DNA from: Paludibacter jiangxiensis
GTDB taxonomy: Bacteria; Bacteroidota; Bacteroidia; Bacteroidales; Paludibacteraceae
Reading direction: 5' to 3'
Length of the DNA: 64,000 nucleotides
Assembly: GCA_945870155.1 (NCBI GenBank)
Contig: CAMBSB010000001.1
Location: forward strand, 1-64,000
The first letter of the stretch is position 1. Each line of letters opens with the position of its first letter. The notes under the pieces are model-generated. The model saw only the letters and a program-made list of their open reading frames with translations. It did not search any database and had not been told where the DNA came from. Made by a program: the position numbers and the translations under genes. Of the stretch, positions 53,132 through 62,375 are shown in pieces.

Positions 53132-53585
53132 GGGAACTTAAAAGATAATGGTTACTTTTATATCAAAATGATATTATTGAGCTATTTATCGAATAATTAC
53201 TGTTTTCTATTCTTAAAAAAGAATAGTTTCATTAGCATTTTTCAAAATCAATCGACAAAAATACAAAAAAAATAGTAACTTTGCACTTCTTTTTTATCAG
53301 AATTCTAAACAGTATGTATTAATTTATAACGGGTTGGTTTTTATGATATTTCAAGTGAAGTGTAATTCCTTAAGCGTTAAAAAGCATATTTGTTTTTTAG
53401 ATTTTAAAATTGATTTTTTTTTGGATTTAAGGTTTTGCAATAGAATAAAATGTTAATAAAAATTGATAATCTACGAGGAAAATGTGAATTAAAAAGGAGA
53501 ATTTTTATGTAAAAAATTTGGTTCTGTTCCTACAAATTCTTTTCTTCAATCTTAAATTGTAAATATATAAATTGTAAATAATATT
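53132..53585. other. intergenic region, 454 bases
   Basis: A divergent gap between parC and the glycyl-tRNA synthetase gene. The one strong signal is taactttgcac at 53277-53287. The 300 bases between it and the synthetase start are A+T-rich, without a specific riboswitch fold or T-box that I can recognise. Confidence 0.6.
53277..53284 (+). promoter_or_regulatory. -7 promoter element of the glycyl-tRNA synthetase gene
   Basis: taactttg followed by cac, an exact TAnnTTTG match. A clear -33 TTTG is missing. The leader would be about 295 bases, which is long. Confidence 0.5.
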
Positions 53586-55133
53586 ATGGCTTCTCAAGAA
53601 GATGTTTTTAAAAAATTGATTGCACACTGCAAGGAATACGGTTTTGTGTTTCCTTCGAGCGAAATCTACGACGGACTTGGAGCCGTGTACGACTATGGTC
53701 AAAATGGTGTAGAACTTAAAAATAACATCAAAAAATATTGGTGGGATAGTATGGTTCTTCTAAACGAAAATGTAGTAGGACTTGATGCTGCTATTTTTAT
53801 GCACCCAACTACCTGGAAAGCTTCAGGACACGTGGACGCATTCAACGATCCTTTGATTGATAACAAAGACAGTAAGAAACGATACCGTGCCGATGTGCTT
53901 ATTGAGGATTTATTGGCTAAGTACGATGACAAAATGAATAAGGAAGTGGAAAAGGCTGCAAAACGTTTTGGCGAAAGCTTTGACGAAGCTGTTTTTCGCT
54001 CAACAAACGAACGCGTGCTCGAAAACCAAGCAAAACGCAATGAAATTCATGCACGTTTTGTAAAAGCGCTAAATGATAGCGACTTGGCGGAGCTGAAGGC
54101 AATCATTGAAGATTATGAAGTGGTTTGTCCTGTAAGTGGAACACGAAACTGGACTGAAGTACGCCAGTTTAACCTGATGTTTTCAACCGAAATGGGATCA
54201 ACAGCCGATGGTGCATTGAAAATATATCTTCGTCCGGAGACAGCACAAGGCATATTTGTGAATTTTTTGAATGTGCAAAAAACAGGCCGTATGAAAATTC
54301 CTTTTGGAATTTGCCAAATAGGAAAAGCATTTAGAAATGAGATAGTTGCCCGTCAGTTTATTTTCCGTATGCGTGAGTTTGAGCAAATGGAAATGCAGTT
54401 TTTTGTACGTCCGGGAGAAGAAATGAAATGGTTTGAACACTGGAAAGAATTCCGCTTAAAATGGCACAAAGCACTTGGTTTGGGCGATCATAAATACCGT
54501 TTCCACGACCACGATAAATTGGCTCATTATGCCAATGCAGCGACAGATATAGAATTTGAAATGCCTTTCGGATTTAAAGAAGTGGAGGGAATTCACTCTC
54601 GTACCGATTTCGATTTGAGTAGCCACGAAAAATTTTCCGGAAAAAACATTAAATACTTCGATCCGGAATTGAATCAATCTTATGTTCCTTATGTTATTGA
54701 AACTTCGATAGGTGTGGATCGTACTTTCCTTTCAATCATGGCAGCTTCGTACAACGAAGAAACACTGGAAGGTGGAGAAACACGTGTAGTGCTAAACTTA
54801 CCTCCGGTGTTAGCACCGGTTAAAGCATGTATCATGCCATTGGTAAAAAAGGACGGATTGCCCGAAAAAGCACGTGAAATTATGAATGATTTGAAGTTCG
54901 ATTTCAAATGTGGTTATGACGAAAAAGACTCTATCGGAAAACGCTACCGTCGTCAGGACGCTGTGGGAACACCATTCTGTATCACTGTTGATCATCAATC
55001 GATTGAAGATAATACAGTTACCATTCGTTATCGCGACACCATGTTGCAAGAACGAGTTGCTATTACCAATTTACACACTATCATTGGTGATTTGGTGAAC
55101 ATGAAAAATTTGTTTAAGAAAATTATTGGATAG
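53586..55133 (+). CDS. glyQS: glycyl-tRNA synthetase, homodimeric (class II)
   Basis: The 515-residue protein matches the single-chain (alpha2) glycyl-tRNA synthetase. It starts with FKKLIAHCKEYGFVFPSSEIYDGLGAVYDYGQNGVELKNN, has LRPETAQGIFVNF, motif 2 around GICQIGKAFRNEI, motif 3 GVDRTFLSI, and the C-terminal anticodon-binding domain. It attaches glycine to tRNA-Gly in the cytoplasm. The start ATG is supported by the conserved first residues. A clear terminator follows. Confidence 0.97.
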   Translation: MASQEDVFKKLIAHCKEYGFVFPSSEIYDGLGAVYDYGQNGVELKNNIKKYWWDSMVLLNENVVGLDAAIFMHPTTWKASGHVDAFNDPLIDNKDSKKRYRADVLIEDLLAKYDDKMNKEVEKAAKRFGESFDEAVFRSTNERVLENQAKRNEIHARFVKALNDSDLAELKAIIEDYEVVCPVSGTRNWTEVRQFNLMFSTEMGSTADGALKIYLRPETAQGIFVNFLNVQKTGRMKIPFGICQIGKAFRNEIVARQFIFRMREFEQMEMQFFVRPGEEMKWFEHWKEFRLKWHKALGLGDHKYRFHDHDKLAHYANAATDIEFEMPFGFKEVEGIHSRTDFDLSSHEKFSGKNIKYFDPELNQSYVPYVIETSIGVDRTFLSIMAASYNEETLEGGETRVVLNLPPVLAPVKACIMPLVKKDGLPEKAREIMNDLKFDFKCGYDEKDSIGKRYRRQDAVGTPFCITVDHQSIEDNTVTIRYRDTMLQERVAITNLHTIIGDLVNMKNLFKKIIG

Positions 55134-55158
55134 TTTTTCTTTATCTTAATTTATTTAT

Positions 55159-55188
55159 AAGCGAGTTGAATTTCAACTCGCTTTTTTT
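55159..55188 (+). terminator. terminator of the glycyl-tRNA synthetase gene
   Basis: aagcgagttga-att-tcaactcgctt, eleven perfect pairs, followed by a run of T. Confidence 0.95.
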
Positions 55189-55261
55189 CTATACTTCTTA
55201 CTGTTTTAAATTTTTTAATGCAACAAATAAGCATTATTATACATCAATAAAATAAAACATT

Positions 55262-55678
55262 ATGAAATCACGATTCATTATTTTACTGCTTGTATTGATA
55301 TTGTTTTCAAGTTGTAGTTCTTTTGACCAAATTGAACAATACAAAACTTCAAATGATACGATGACAATCAATTTAAATCAAGTTTGTTTTAACGAAAAAT
55401 ATGGAATTAAGCTCCAATTTGACTCTATTATAAACGATTCGAGATGTCCAATTGGTGCTTTGTGTTTATGGGAGGGAAATGCACAAATTCAATTTAGTTT
55501 GATTTCGAAAAACAAAAAACATGATAAGTTTTATTTAAATACGCATTCAGCTTTTACTCAAGATACAATAATTCACGGCATTGATTATAAGTTGGTCAAT
55601 CTTTTACCTCATCAAAAATTAGGAAATACTACAAACCCACAACTGCATCTTGCTGTTGTGGTTGCCACCAAACAATAA
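55262..55678 (+). CDS. small lipoprotein with DSRCP...CxW motif
   Basis: The 138-residue product has a lipoprotein signal peptide with lipid-modified C18 (LILFSSCSS). The mature part is a short beta domain with the motif NDSRCPIGALCLWEGNA. This DSRCPxxxxCxWxG pattern recurs in small bacterial exported proteins of unknown role, and the two cysteines probably form a disulfide. Monocistronic, 75 bases after the synthetase terminator. No further function can be given. Confidence 0.75.
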   Translation: MKSRFIILLLVLILFSSCSSFDQIEQYKTSNDTMTINLNQVCFNEKYGIKLQFDSIINDSRCPIGALCLWEGNAQIQFSLISKNKKHDKFYLNTHSAFTQDTIIHGIDYKLVNLLPHQKLGNTTNPQLHLAVVVATKQ

Positions 55679-55791
55679 TCAGAATTATTTCTTTCCGTTA
55701 ATTTAAATCTGCTTTTATATTACTTGCGATATGATTGAGTTAAATATCGTTAATACACATTATATAAATAGGTTTATAATATAAACTGATT

Positions 55792-55799
55792 TATATTTG
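55792..55799 (+). promoter_or_regulatory. -7 promoter element of the membrane protein/regulator pair
   Basis: tatatttg followed by cac, exact TAnnTTTG, 46 bases before the start at 55845. The -33 region (ttta at 55773-55776) is weak. Confidence 0.6.
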
Positions 55800-55844
55800 C
55801 ACAAGAATTTAAACCAATTATTAATTTTATAAACAACTAAACAA

Positions 55845-56429
55845 ATGGAAGAGAAAATTTTAAACGAGAAAGAAAGTTTGGAAATTATTTCTCAAATGAT
55901 TCGGAATACAAAGCATAAATTGGAATCAGGAAAAGGAAAACCTTTCTTGATTTTCGGGTATATTTCAATTGCAGTTTCAATTGCTGTTTATGCTTTACTT
56001 GTAAAAACAGATAGCTTTTATGTTAATCTTTTGTGGTGGGCGATTCCTGTATTAGGCGGACTGACAATGTTTGCATTTGGACGAATTGAAAATAAATATG
56101 TAAAGACTTACATAGATAGAACGATTAATACTATCTGGGGAGTAATTGGAACAGCCATGATTTTGATTTCTTTTTCTGCTTTTTTTGTACACAATCTTCC
56201 AATGGTTTCGTTAATGCTTTTATTGTCGGGAATGGCTACTACATTGACGGGATTTATAATAAAATACCCTGTTATCATTATTTGTGGTATTTTAGGAACA
56301 CTTACGTGTGCTATTCCTTTTATTGTTAATGGATATGCGCAGGTACTGATTTTTGCTGTAGCCATTTTCATAATGATGGTCATTCCGGGTCATATTCTTA
56401 ACTTTAAAGGTAAAAATACCAATGTTTAA
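55845..56429 (+). CDS. multi-pass membrane protein of unknown function
   Basis: The 194-residue protein has a charged N-terminal helix of about 35 residues (MEEKILNEKESLEIISQMIRNTKHKLE) and then about six hydrophobic segments. It overlaps the next gene, a winged-helix regulator, by eight bases. Pairs of this kind, in which a small membrane protein is co-transcribed with a PadR-like or winged-helix regulator, are common in Bacteroidota, but the job is unknown. A promoter lies 46 bases upstream. Confidence 0.7.
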   Translation: MEEKILNEKESLEIISQMIRNTKHKLESGKGKPFLIFGYISIAVSIAVYALLVKTDSFYVNLLWWAIPVLGGLTMFAFGRIENKYVKTYIDRTINTIWGVIGTAMILISFSAFFVHNLPMVSLMLLLSGMATTLTGFIIKYPVIIICGILGTLTCAIPFIVNGYAQVLIFAVAIFIMMVIPGHILNFKGKNTNV

Positions 56430-56709
56430 GGAATTAAATCCTTTGTTGCATTCCGAACTCAGATTGGGTATAATGTCCATTCTGATTTCAGTTGAAGAAG
56501 CTGATTTTGTATATCTTCGTGAAAAAACAGCTGCAACAGCCGGTAATATCAGCGTTCAAATTGAAAAATTGTCGGAGGCAGGTTATATAGTTGTTGAAAG
56601 AGGTTTCTTGGGTAAACGTACACGTACGGTTTGTAAAATTACTGAAAAAGGAGTACTGGCTTTTGAAGAATATGTTGAAGCTTTAAAAAGCTATTTGAAT
56701 GTAAAATAG
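56422..56709 (+). CDS. winged-helix transcriptional regulator
   Basis: A 95-residue MarR/ArsR-like DNA-binding protein of the short type (PF13601-like): LRLGIMSILISVEEADFVYLREKTAATAGNISVQIEKLSEAGYIVVERGF. The recognition helix is near NISVQIEKL and the wing near RGFLGKRTRTVCKIT. No ligand-binding or cysteine sensor domain. It probably controls its own operon with the overlapping membrane protein gene. Confidence 0.9.
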   Translation: MFKELNPLLHSELRLGIMSILISVEEADFVYLREKTAATAGNISVQIEKLSEAGYIVVERGFLGKRTRTVCKITEKGVLAFEEYVEALKSYLNVK

Positions 56710-56776
56710 GATGTTAACTTTTCAATAATTGGATTCAGGCTTGATTATTGCATTCTTTAGGTTTTTATTTAATAAT

Positions 56777-56830
56777 ACACAAAACCACTTAATCCACGAT
56801 ATAAATAGCGTGAAATAAGTGGTTTTGTGT
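56777..56830. terminator. long hairpin after the regulator gene
   Basis: Outer arms acacaaaaccactta (56777-56791) and taagtggttttgtgt (56816-56830) are perfect over 15 bases; an inner cacg/cgtg pair closes the loop further. It lies between two convergent operons and probably ends transcription from one or both sides. Confidence 0.7.
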
Positions 56831-56977
56831 AAAACTGTTCAAGGTTTGATGCTATTAGTTTGGGAAGATATTTTTGCTCTATTATCTATTGGCAAAAATA
56901 TGTATTAAATTTTAAATAGTTTAACAAAAAAGCAAGACCCACATTTGCTGTAGCATTTGTTAGCTTAAGTACTTTTT

Positions 56978-57301
56978 TCAGTCTACAAAAGTTTCCTTTA
57001 TAACGTCCTTACAGATTTTGATTTCGGATTTTGATAGTTTGCCTAATACTTTCAAAATTCTGATTTTGTCGACAGTTCGGATTTGGTCGATAGCAATCAT
57101 TCCATTTTTACCTTCATGTTCTACCGCTACTCTGGTTGGGTATTTTTTCATGTTCGTAGTCATAGGAGCTAAAACAATAGTATTGAGATATTTATTCATC
57201 TCGTCAGGCGAAACAATGACACACGGTCTTGTTTTCTTAATTTCGCTAACTAAAGTCGGATCTAAGTCGACCAAAACCATTGAATATTGTACTATTTCCA
57301 T
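56978..57301 (-). CDS. mazF: MazF/PemK-type toxin
   Basis: A 107-residue toxin of the MazF family: VDLDPTLVSEIKKTRPCVIVSPDEMN with the catalytic Arg region, then IVLAPMTTN and the GMIAIDQIRTVD strand. It is a sequence-specific endoribonuclease that cuts mRNA. Its start overlaps the end of mazE by ten bases, which gives translational coupling and antitoxin-first expression. All core residues look intact. Confidence 0.95.
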   Translation of the reverse strand: MEIVQYSMVLVDLDPTLVSEIKKTRPCVIVSPDEMNKYLNTIVLAPMTTNMKKYPTRVAVEHEGKNGMIAIDQIRTVDKIRILKVLGKLSKSEIKICKDVIKETFVD

Positions 57302-57537
57302 TCTTCGAAAGTTTCATTGTCAAACACATCGTTTACTAACAATTGATCATCGTCTTCCAGGTGCATTTTTTGGAAAGCTTTTTCCCAATTCTTTCTCGGT
57401 TTTTCGATTGGTTTAAGTATAATTCTACCTTTCTCCAAAATAATTTCAACTTTTTCATTGATATTATATTTCTCGATAATCGACTTGCTTAATCTTAGTC
57501 CTTTAGAATTTCCGATTTTGATAATAGATGTTTCCAT
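57292..57537 (-). CDS. mazE: MazE-type antitoxin
   Basis: The 81-residue protein has an N-terminal AbrB/SpoVT-like swapped-hairpin DNA-binding domain (SIIKIGNSKGLRLSKSIIEKYNINEKVEIILEKGRIILKPI) and an acidic, Trp-containing C-terminal tail (DDQLLVNDVFDNETFEEWK) that would occupy the MazF active site. It should neutralise MazF and repress the operon. A strong promoter lies 20-50 bases upstream. Confidence 0.95.
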   Translation of the reverse strand: METSIIKIGNSKGLRLSKSIIEKYNINEKVEIILEKGRIILKPIEKPRKNWEKAFQKMHLEDDDQLLVNDVFDNETFEEWK

Positions 57538-57558
57538 ATTTTTTCATAATTGTGCCTA

Positions 57559-57590
57559 CAAAGTTATTACATATTTCTCAAATATCCAAA
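57559..57590 (-). promoter_or_regulatory. promoter of the mazEF operon
   Basis: On the minus strand tttg (57590-57587), 20 bases, then taactttg (57566-57559), an excellent match to the Bacteroidetes consensus. The transcript would start near 57553, about 15 bases before mazE. Confidence 0.75.
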
Positions 57591-57676
57591 TTTCAAGATG
57601 ATATTAAACTTTAATGAGAACTAACTAATATTCGCGGTTGGAAACCACTAGAACCGACGTGTCCTGCTTTCAAAAT

Positions 57677-60556
57677 TTAATCTATCAACTTCATCACTTC
57701 ATTTACATCCAGTTGTTTCATTATTTCGTTGTTGGAGTTTATCATGGCATCGAAAAGTTGCAGTTTTTCATCTTGCAGTTTAATGATTTTTTCTTCGATA
57801 GAATTTCGACTAATAAACTTATAAACAAATACTTTGTTAGTTTGCCCAATGCGGTGAGCCCGATCGTATGCTTGTGCTTCTGCAGCCGGATTCCACCAGG
57901 GGTCGAGCAAAAATACATAACTGGCGGCAGTTAAATTTAAACCTACACCACCGGCCTTAAGAGAAAGTAGAAAAACCTGCACTTTATTATCATTTTGAAA
58001 ACTTTCCACTTGTTCTTTTCTGTCTTTAGTGCTTCCATCCAGGTAGCAAAAAGCTATATTATTTTCGCTTAAGTAGTTTTTATAAAGTTTTAAATGTTCA
58101 ACAAATGAGCTGAATACAAGCACTTTATCTCCTTGTAAAATTACTTCGTTGAGCATTTCGCATACCGTGTCGAATTTACCTGAATCTTCAGCATAGTCTT
58201 TTTCTACAAGTAGCGGATGGTTTGCAGATTGGCGCAATCGCAATAATCCTTCGAGCAGGATAATTGGATTAACTTTGTTGTTAACATCTTTATTCTCAAT
58301 GAATTTGTCGCGATAACTGTTGCGTATATCTTTATAAAACCGATGTTGTTCCTCACTCATATCACACCATTGCACAATAATTGATTTCTCGGGCAAGTCG
58401 GATAATACCTCCGATTTATTTCTACGCAACAAAAAAGGTCTCAATAATTTTCGGTACATTTCCTGTTTATGTTCTTGTTTACAGGCATTTACAAAATGAT
58501 TTTGAGTGCCCAACATATTTCGGTTAAAGAAATGAACTTGTGACCAAAGATCGGTAATTGAATTTTCGAGTGGTGTGCCCGTTAAAGTTAGGAATCGATT
58601 GGCTTTGAGCGATAGGCAAACCTGAGTTGTATCCGATTGCGGGTTCTTAATGGCTTGCGATTCATCCAGAATTATGTAATTGAAATGCGTACTACACAAA
58701 AGTTCTTTGTCGCGCCTTAAAGTTCCATAACTTGTAAGCACAATGTCAAATCCTATAAAATCCTGACTGTTTTTGGTTCGTTGAATACCGGTATGTACCA
58801 ACACTTTGAGTTCTGGCGTAAATTTTTCTGCTTCTTGTTCCCAGTTGTAAATGAGGCTTGTAGGAACTACTAGTAAATTGATTCCCCGCTTTTCTTCTTT
58901 TAACCATTGTAGCAAACATAGCGTTTGAATGGTTTTTCCAAGTCCCATATCATCGGCCAGACAACCACCTAAAGCCAACTCATCGAGCAAACGCAACCAG
59001 TTATACCCTTGTTGTTGATAATGACGAAGTTCGCCATTGAAATTTTGAGGAAGTTGAAAGTTCTTATCCAATTTATGTTCCAAAAGCAAACGCATATTAT
59101 CCTTAATCGACAATTTAATTTTCGAATCGCGTTTTAATGTTTCAGCCACAATGCCATGATATTTAGCGATTACAGCTTTTCCATCTTCAATTTTGCAAAA
59201 TTCCACCAATGTTTTATATTCATCGAACCAAGCTTGTGGAATTTGAGCATATTCGCCATTGGGTAAAAGTACTTGATGTTTATTTTGTTTGATATAGTTC
59301 AGAATTCTTAAAAACGGAAGTTCGTAATTGCCAAATAACACCTTTCCTTTAATATCGAACCAATCACGACTTTCGACCACCTCAATATTTATGTTTCTAT
59401 CGCCCATGAAAACCTTTTGTGGAGAATTAGTTCTATTCTCAAACCGGATTTCCACACCCGTAGCCTCAATATTTTTGTAATTGTCGTTCATCCATTCAAT
59501 GCCCTGAATATAAGGCATTTTGCGAACTTTAGCATTCAAATCAAGGCCTACTTCTTTCAATGCATCTATATAAAGATTTTCTAAGTCGTTATCTCTTTCA
59601 GCTTTATAAATTACAAAGGATTCGTCGGTCATTATAACTTTTGTGGAAATGCCGCTTTGTCCCGACCAAAACTGAAAATTTTGATATTCGAAAATCAATT
59701 CAATAACGATGCTTTTTTGCGATGCATTATCAACTACATCATCAAAAAGTGAAATTTGTTGAACAGGAACAATTTCTCTGACTTTCAACAAAGCATTTGC
59801 CATTTCACTCACCGTAATAATCTCAAAACCAGTGGCTATAATCCTGTTGGATGAAACCAGCGGTACTATCACTTTTTGAATATATTCTTCGGCGTTACTT
59901 TGCGAAACCGAAACTTTTTCTTTCGAAAGAAATGGAATCAATTTAGAACCTTCCACTTCTTTCTCGAATTCATAAATTTTATTTTTTAATAAAATACGTG
60001 CTGTATTTCGTGAAACAAGTGTTCCGTTGTTTAAGGATAATTTTTTATTTTTACAGGTGATATCTAAAAAATAATAAATCCAATTCTGTTGATTATCAAA
60101 GCAATATAGCAATTCAGGCATTTCATCTTCTACACTCAGTTTAGTCCAGGTAAATGGAAACTTTCCTTTTGGAAGGTAAAGTTCTTTGTTACCAAGTAAT
60201 TCAAAAAATTGATTTTGATAATTTTCAATATAATCAATCAAATAGTTTTTAATAAACTGTAAATCAGCCGAGATTGACTTTAATTGAAAGTATTTTTGAA
60301 TTAAGCTATCCCAATTTGTAACTTGTCGATCTTTAATTTTCGAAACAATTACATTTTTCTCTAAACGTAAACAACAATCAATTAACTTCTTGTCTGTTTC
60401 GTCAATTAAATGATTATAATTCGATTTATTTTGCTCACTTACTTTTACAAAGTTCACCGAAAACTGACCTTTTTCGTCAGTATCAACTATCATGCATTCG
60501 GGAAAGCATCCTAAATTCCCATTGGTATTTAAAGTATATACAACTACTTGATTCAT
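57677..60556 (-). CDS. SNF2-family helicase/ATPase
   Basis: A 959-residue protein. The N-terminal 450 residues are a poorly conserved domain of the type common in bacterial SNF2 proteins, without zinc or SWIM motifs that I can see. The ATPase core has motif I DDMGLGKTIQTL near residue 540, motif II DESQAIKN, LTGTPLEN, and the C-terminal half with VLVFSSFVEHL, LKAGGVGLNLTAA and QAYDRAHRIGQTNKV. It would move along or remodel protein-DNA complexes; its target is unknown. It abuts the radical SAM gene (21 bases). Confidence 0.92.
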   Translation of the reverse strand: MNQVVVYTLNTNGNLGCFPECMIVDTDEKGQFSVNFVKVSEQNKSNYNHLIDETDKKLIDCCLRLEKNVIVSKIKDRQVTNWDSLIQKYFQLKSISADLQFIKNYLIDYIENYQNQFFELLGNKELYLPKGKFPFTWTKLSVEDEMPELLYCFDNQQNWIYYFLDITCKNKKLSLNNGTLVSRNTARILLKNKIYEFEKEVEGSKLIPFLSKEKVSVSQSNAEEYIQKVIVPLVSSNRIIATGFEIITVSEMANALLKVREIVPVQQISLFDDVVDNASQKSIVIELIFEYQNFQFWSGQSGISTKVIMTDESFVIYKAERDNDLENLYIDALKEVGLDLNAKVRKMPYIQGIEWMNDNYKNIEATGVEIRFENRTNSPQKVFMGDRNINIEVVESRDWFDIKGKVLFGNYELPFLRILNYIKQNKHQVLLPNGEYAQIPQAWFDEYKTLVEFCKIEDGKAVIAKYHGIVAETLKRDSKIKLSIKDNMRLLLEHKLDKNFQLPQNFNGELRHYQQQGYNWLRLLDELALGGCLADDMGLGKTIQTLCLLQWLKEEKRGINLLVVPTSLIYNWEQEAEKFTPELKVLVHTGIQRTKNSQDFIGFDIVLTSYGTLRRDKELLCSTHFNYIILDESQAIKNPQSDTTQVCLSLKANRFLTLTGTPLENSITDLWSQVHFFNRNMLGTQNHFVNACKQEHKQEMYRKLLRPFLLRRNKSEVLSDLPEKSIIVQWCDMSEEQHRFYKDIRNSYRDKFIENKDVNNKVNPIILLEGLLRLRQSANHPLLVEKDYAEDSGKFDTVCEMLNEVILQGDKVLVFSSFVEHLKLYKNYLSENNIAFCYLDGSTKDRKEQVESFQNDNKVQVFLLSLKAGGVGLNLTAASYVFLLDPWWNPAAEAQAYDRAHRIGQTNKVFVYKFISRNSIEEKIIKLQDEKLQLFDAMINSNNEIMKQLDVNEVMKLID

Positions 60557-60577
60557 AAATAACTCATCTAATTTCTT

Positions 60578-61420
60578 CTAAACAATAAATCCACAACTTT
60601 TACAAAAATCTTCCGTAATCATATGGTTTAAAAATCCGTTTCTGATTTTTTTTGCACGTTCAGAATTTATAATATCTTCAAAATTTTCGGAAAATATATT
60701 TCCTAAATATAAAGCAGCATCAGCATCCAAACAACAAGGCACTACATTTCCATCGCTGAGTATGGCTATATGGTCGCGCAAAGCATAACAATTTTTTTTG
60801 TCACTAGTTCTAATATTCACACCATCAGGCCAATCAAAACGGGGTGCATGTTGTAGAAATATATGATCGGCGAGTTTAATTCCGTTGTCTTTTCCATTCA
60901 ATATGAGTTCATTGGGTTGAAAACCATATTGTTGTGCAATTTTATGTATGCAAAAGGTATTAAAAGCGGAACTTTCTTCAACACCCGAATTCCAAAGTCG
61001 AAGGTTGATATAGGTTTTTGAAGCAGCTTCAGTAGCATATTCAAAAATCGTTTTTAAGTATTCATCCCATTTTTCGGGTTTTATATTTTCTTCAGCATCG
61101 TGCAGCGATATATTGATTTGACGCACTTGTTGACTTAAAAGTATCTCTTTTCTTTTTTTTATTAAATCTCCATTGGTAGTAATATTGACATAAAGTTTGG
61201 CCTCATGGGCTACACTAAGTATCTTTTCGAATTCAGGATGTAAAAGAGGTTCACCCAAAACATGCAAATATATATAATCGGTAAATGGTCTGATAGAAGT
61301 TATAATATGCTCAAATTCAGCAACCGACATAAATTTATATGCCCTTTCCGATTTAAAACAAAATCTACAATTAAAATTGCAGCTGTTAGTAATTTCTATA
61401 TATATTTTTTTAAATTTCAA
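60578..61420 (-). CDS. radical SAM/SPASM-type protein in glycan cluster
   Basis: A 280-residue protein with the radical SAM cluster motif C14-x3-C18-x2-C21 (SCNFNCRFCF), the YLHVLGEPLLHPEF block and a short SPASM-like C-terminus (VPCCLDADAALYLGN, FCKSCGF). It is too short to be an anaerobic sulfatase-maturating enzyme. In glycan clusters such proteins may modify a sugar or a lipid carrier. It is read with three glycosyltransferase genes upstream. Confidence 0.8.
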   Translation of the reverse strand: MKFKKIYIEITNSCNFNCRFCFKSERAYKFMSVAEFEHIITSIRPFTDYIYLHVLGEPLLHPEFEKILSVAHEAKLYVNITTNGDLIKKRKEILLSQQVRQINISLHDAEENIKPEKWDEYLKTIFEYATEAASKTYINLRLWNSGVEESSAFNTFCIHKIAQQYGFQPNELILNGKDNGIKLADHIFLQHAPRFDWPDGVNIRTSDKKNCYALRDHIAILSDGNVVPCCLDADAALYLGNIFSENFEDIINSERAKKIRNGFLNHMITEDFCKSCGFIV

Positions 61421-61466
61421 AATACTTTGTGTTTAATTTGATTTCATTTATCTATAAAATGAAGGC

Positions 61467-62369
61467 TTATTTAAAAAGATGTTTTGGAGAATTAATTAAT
61501 CTGGTGATCAATATTTTGAACCGAATATTCTTTAATTGAACATGAACTCCATTTTTTTTAAGACTGTCTATAAAAAACACAATATCTGTAATGATATCCT
61601 TAGTAGAGAAACCTAAGCGAGCCATTCTTCGTAGAAGTTTATTTAGCATTTTTCTTTCGACATTGGGGATATTTTTTCTGATATCTTCAGGTAAATCGGG
61701 CGTAAAAATTGGCAAATAATCTTTTCGTTTTTTATACAATTTAATTAGGTTGGCATAATATTGCGCATTCAAATTTCCTTCAGAAAAATGTTCAAGCAAA
61801 ATATCAAATACCACATAATTTTTATAACCAGCCATAACTGATTGTATAGTAATGTCGTGATCATAAGCATGGAATCCGGTAAGTTCTTCGTCGAACCTTA
61901 TTGTATCAAACAATTCTTTGCGAAGAGACAAAAACACACCATCTAAAACCACAACCTGCTGTTTAATATTTGTCTGATCGTTAACAGTTTCTGTGGCAAT
62001 AGTATTCTTTTTTTTGTAATGTTGAACTAAATTTTTGTACCCTGGTCCCACAGTCCACCACGAAGCCGGTATTCGGGTAGCTATTTTTCCACCTGCAACA
62101 CCAATTACTCCTGTTTTTTTATCCTTTAAGTGCTCAATAAGATTTTTTCCCCAATTTTGGGTTTTGAATATAACATCCTCATGTATGAAACATAAATAGG
62201 GGTGTTTGCTTAAGCTCACACCTTTATTGTACGCTGAAAAAATTGAGTATTGACTTTTTGAATTATCAATAATTACAATTTCGTAATGTACACCAATTGT
62301 TTCTTCTATGTTTTTTCGTAATACCTGAGATATATTCTCAAATTTTGAGCAAATAATAATGGAAATCAT
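61467..62369 (-). CDS. GT2-like glycosyltransferase
   Basis: A 300-residue GT-A protein: MISIIICSKFENISQVLRKNIEETIG, then IIDNSKSQYSIFSAYNKGV and CFIHEDVIF with the acidic DxD-like site (HEDV). Similar proteins are called rhamnosyl- or galactosyltransferases in O-antigen clusters. Donor unknown. Seven bases separate its start from the next gene upstream. Confidence 0.8.
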   Translation of the reverse strand: MISIIICSKFENISQVLRKNIEETIGVHYEIVIIDNSKSQYSIFSAYNKGVSLSKHPYLCFIHEDVIFKTQNWGKNLIEHLKDKKTGVIGVAGGKIATRIPASWWTVGPGYKNLVQHYKKKNTIATETVNDQTNIKQQVVVLDGVFLSLRKELFDTIRFDEELTGFHAYDHDITIQSVMAGYKNYVVFDILLEHFSEGNLNAQYYANLIKLYKKRKDYLPIFTPDLPEDIRKNIPNVERKMLNKLLRRMARLGFSTKDIITDIVFFIDSLKKNGVHVQLKNIRFKILITRLINSPKHLFK

Positions 62370-62375
62370 TGATAG

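Noticed and set aside
53285-53585. T-box riboswitch in the glycyl-tRNA synthetase leader
   Set aside because: No T-box consensus (AGGGTGGNACCGCG-like) and no terminator/antiterminator pair were seen.
56978-60556. MazEF plus SNF2 helicase as a combined phage-defence island
   Set aside because: mazEF has its own promoter and the SNF2 gene is separated by 140 bases and continues into a glycan operon; no nuclease or methylase partner is present.
60578-61420. Radical SAM protein as the anaerobic sulfatase-maturating enzyme for the Ser-type sulfatases
   Set aside because: It is only 280 residues, far shorter than anSME proteins, sits over 50 kb away in a glycosyltransferase operon and shows only a reduced SPASM-like end.
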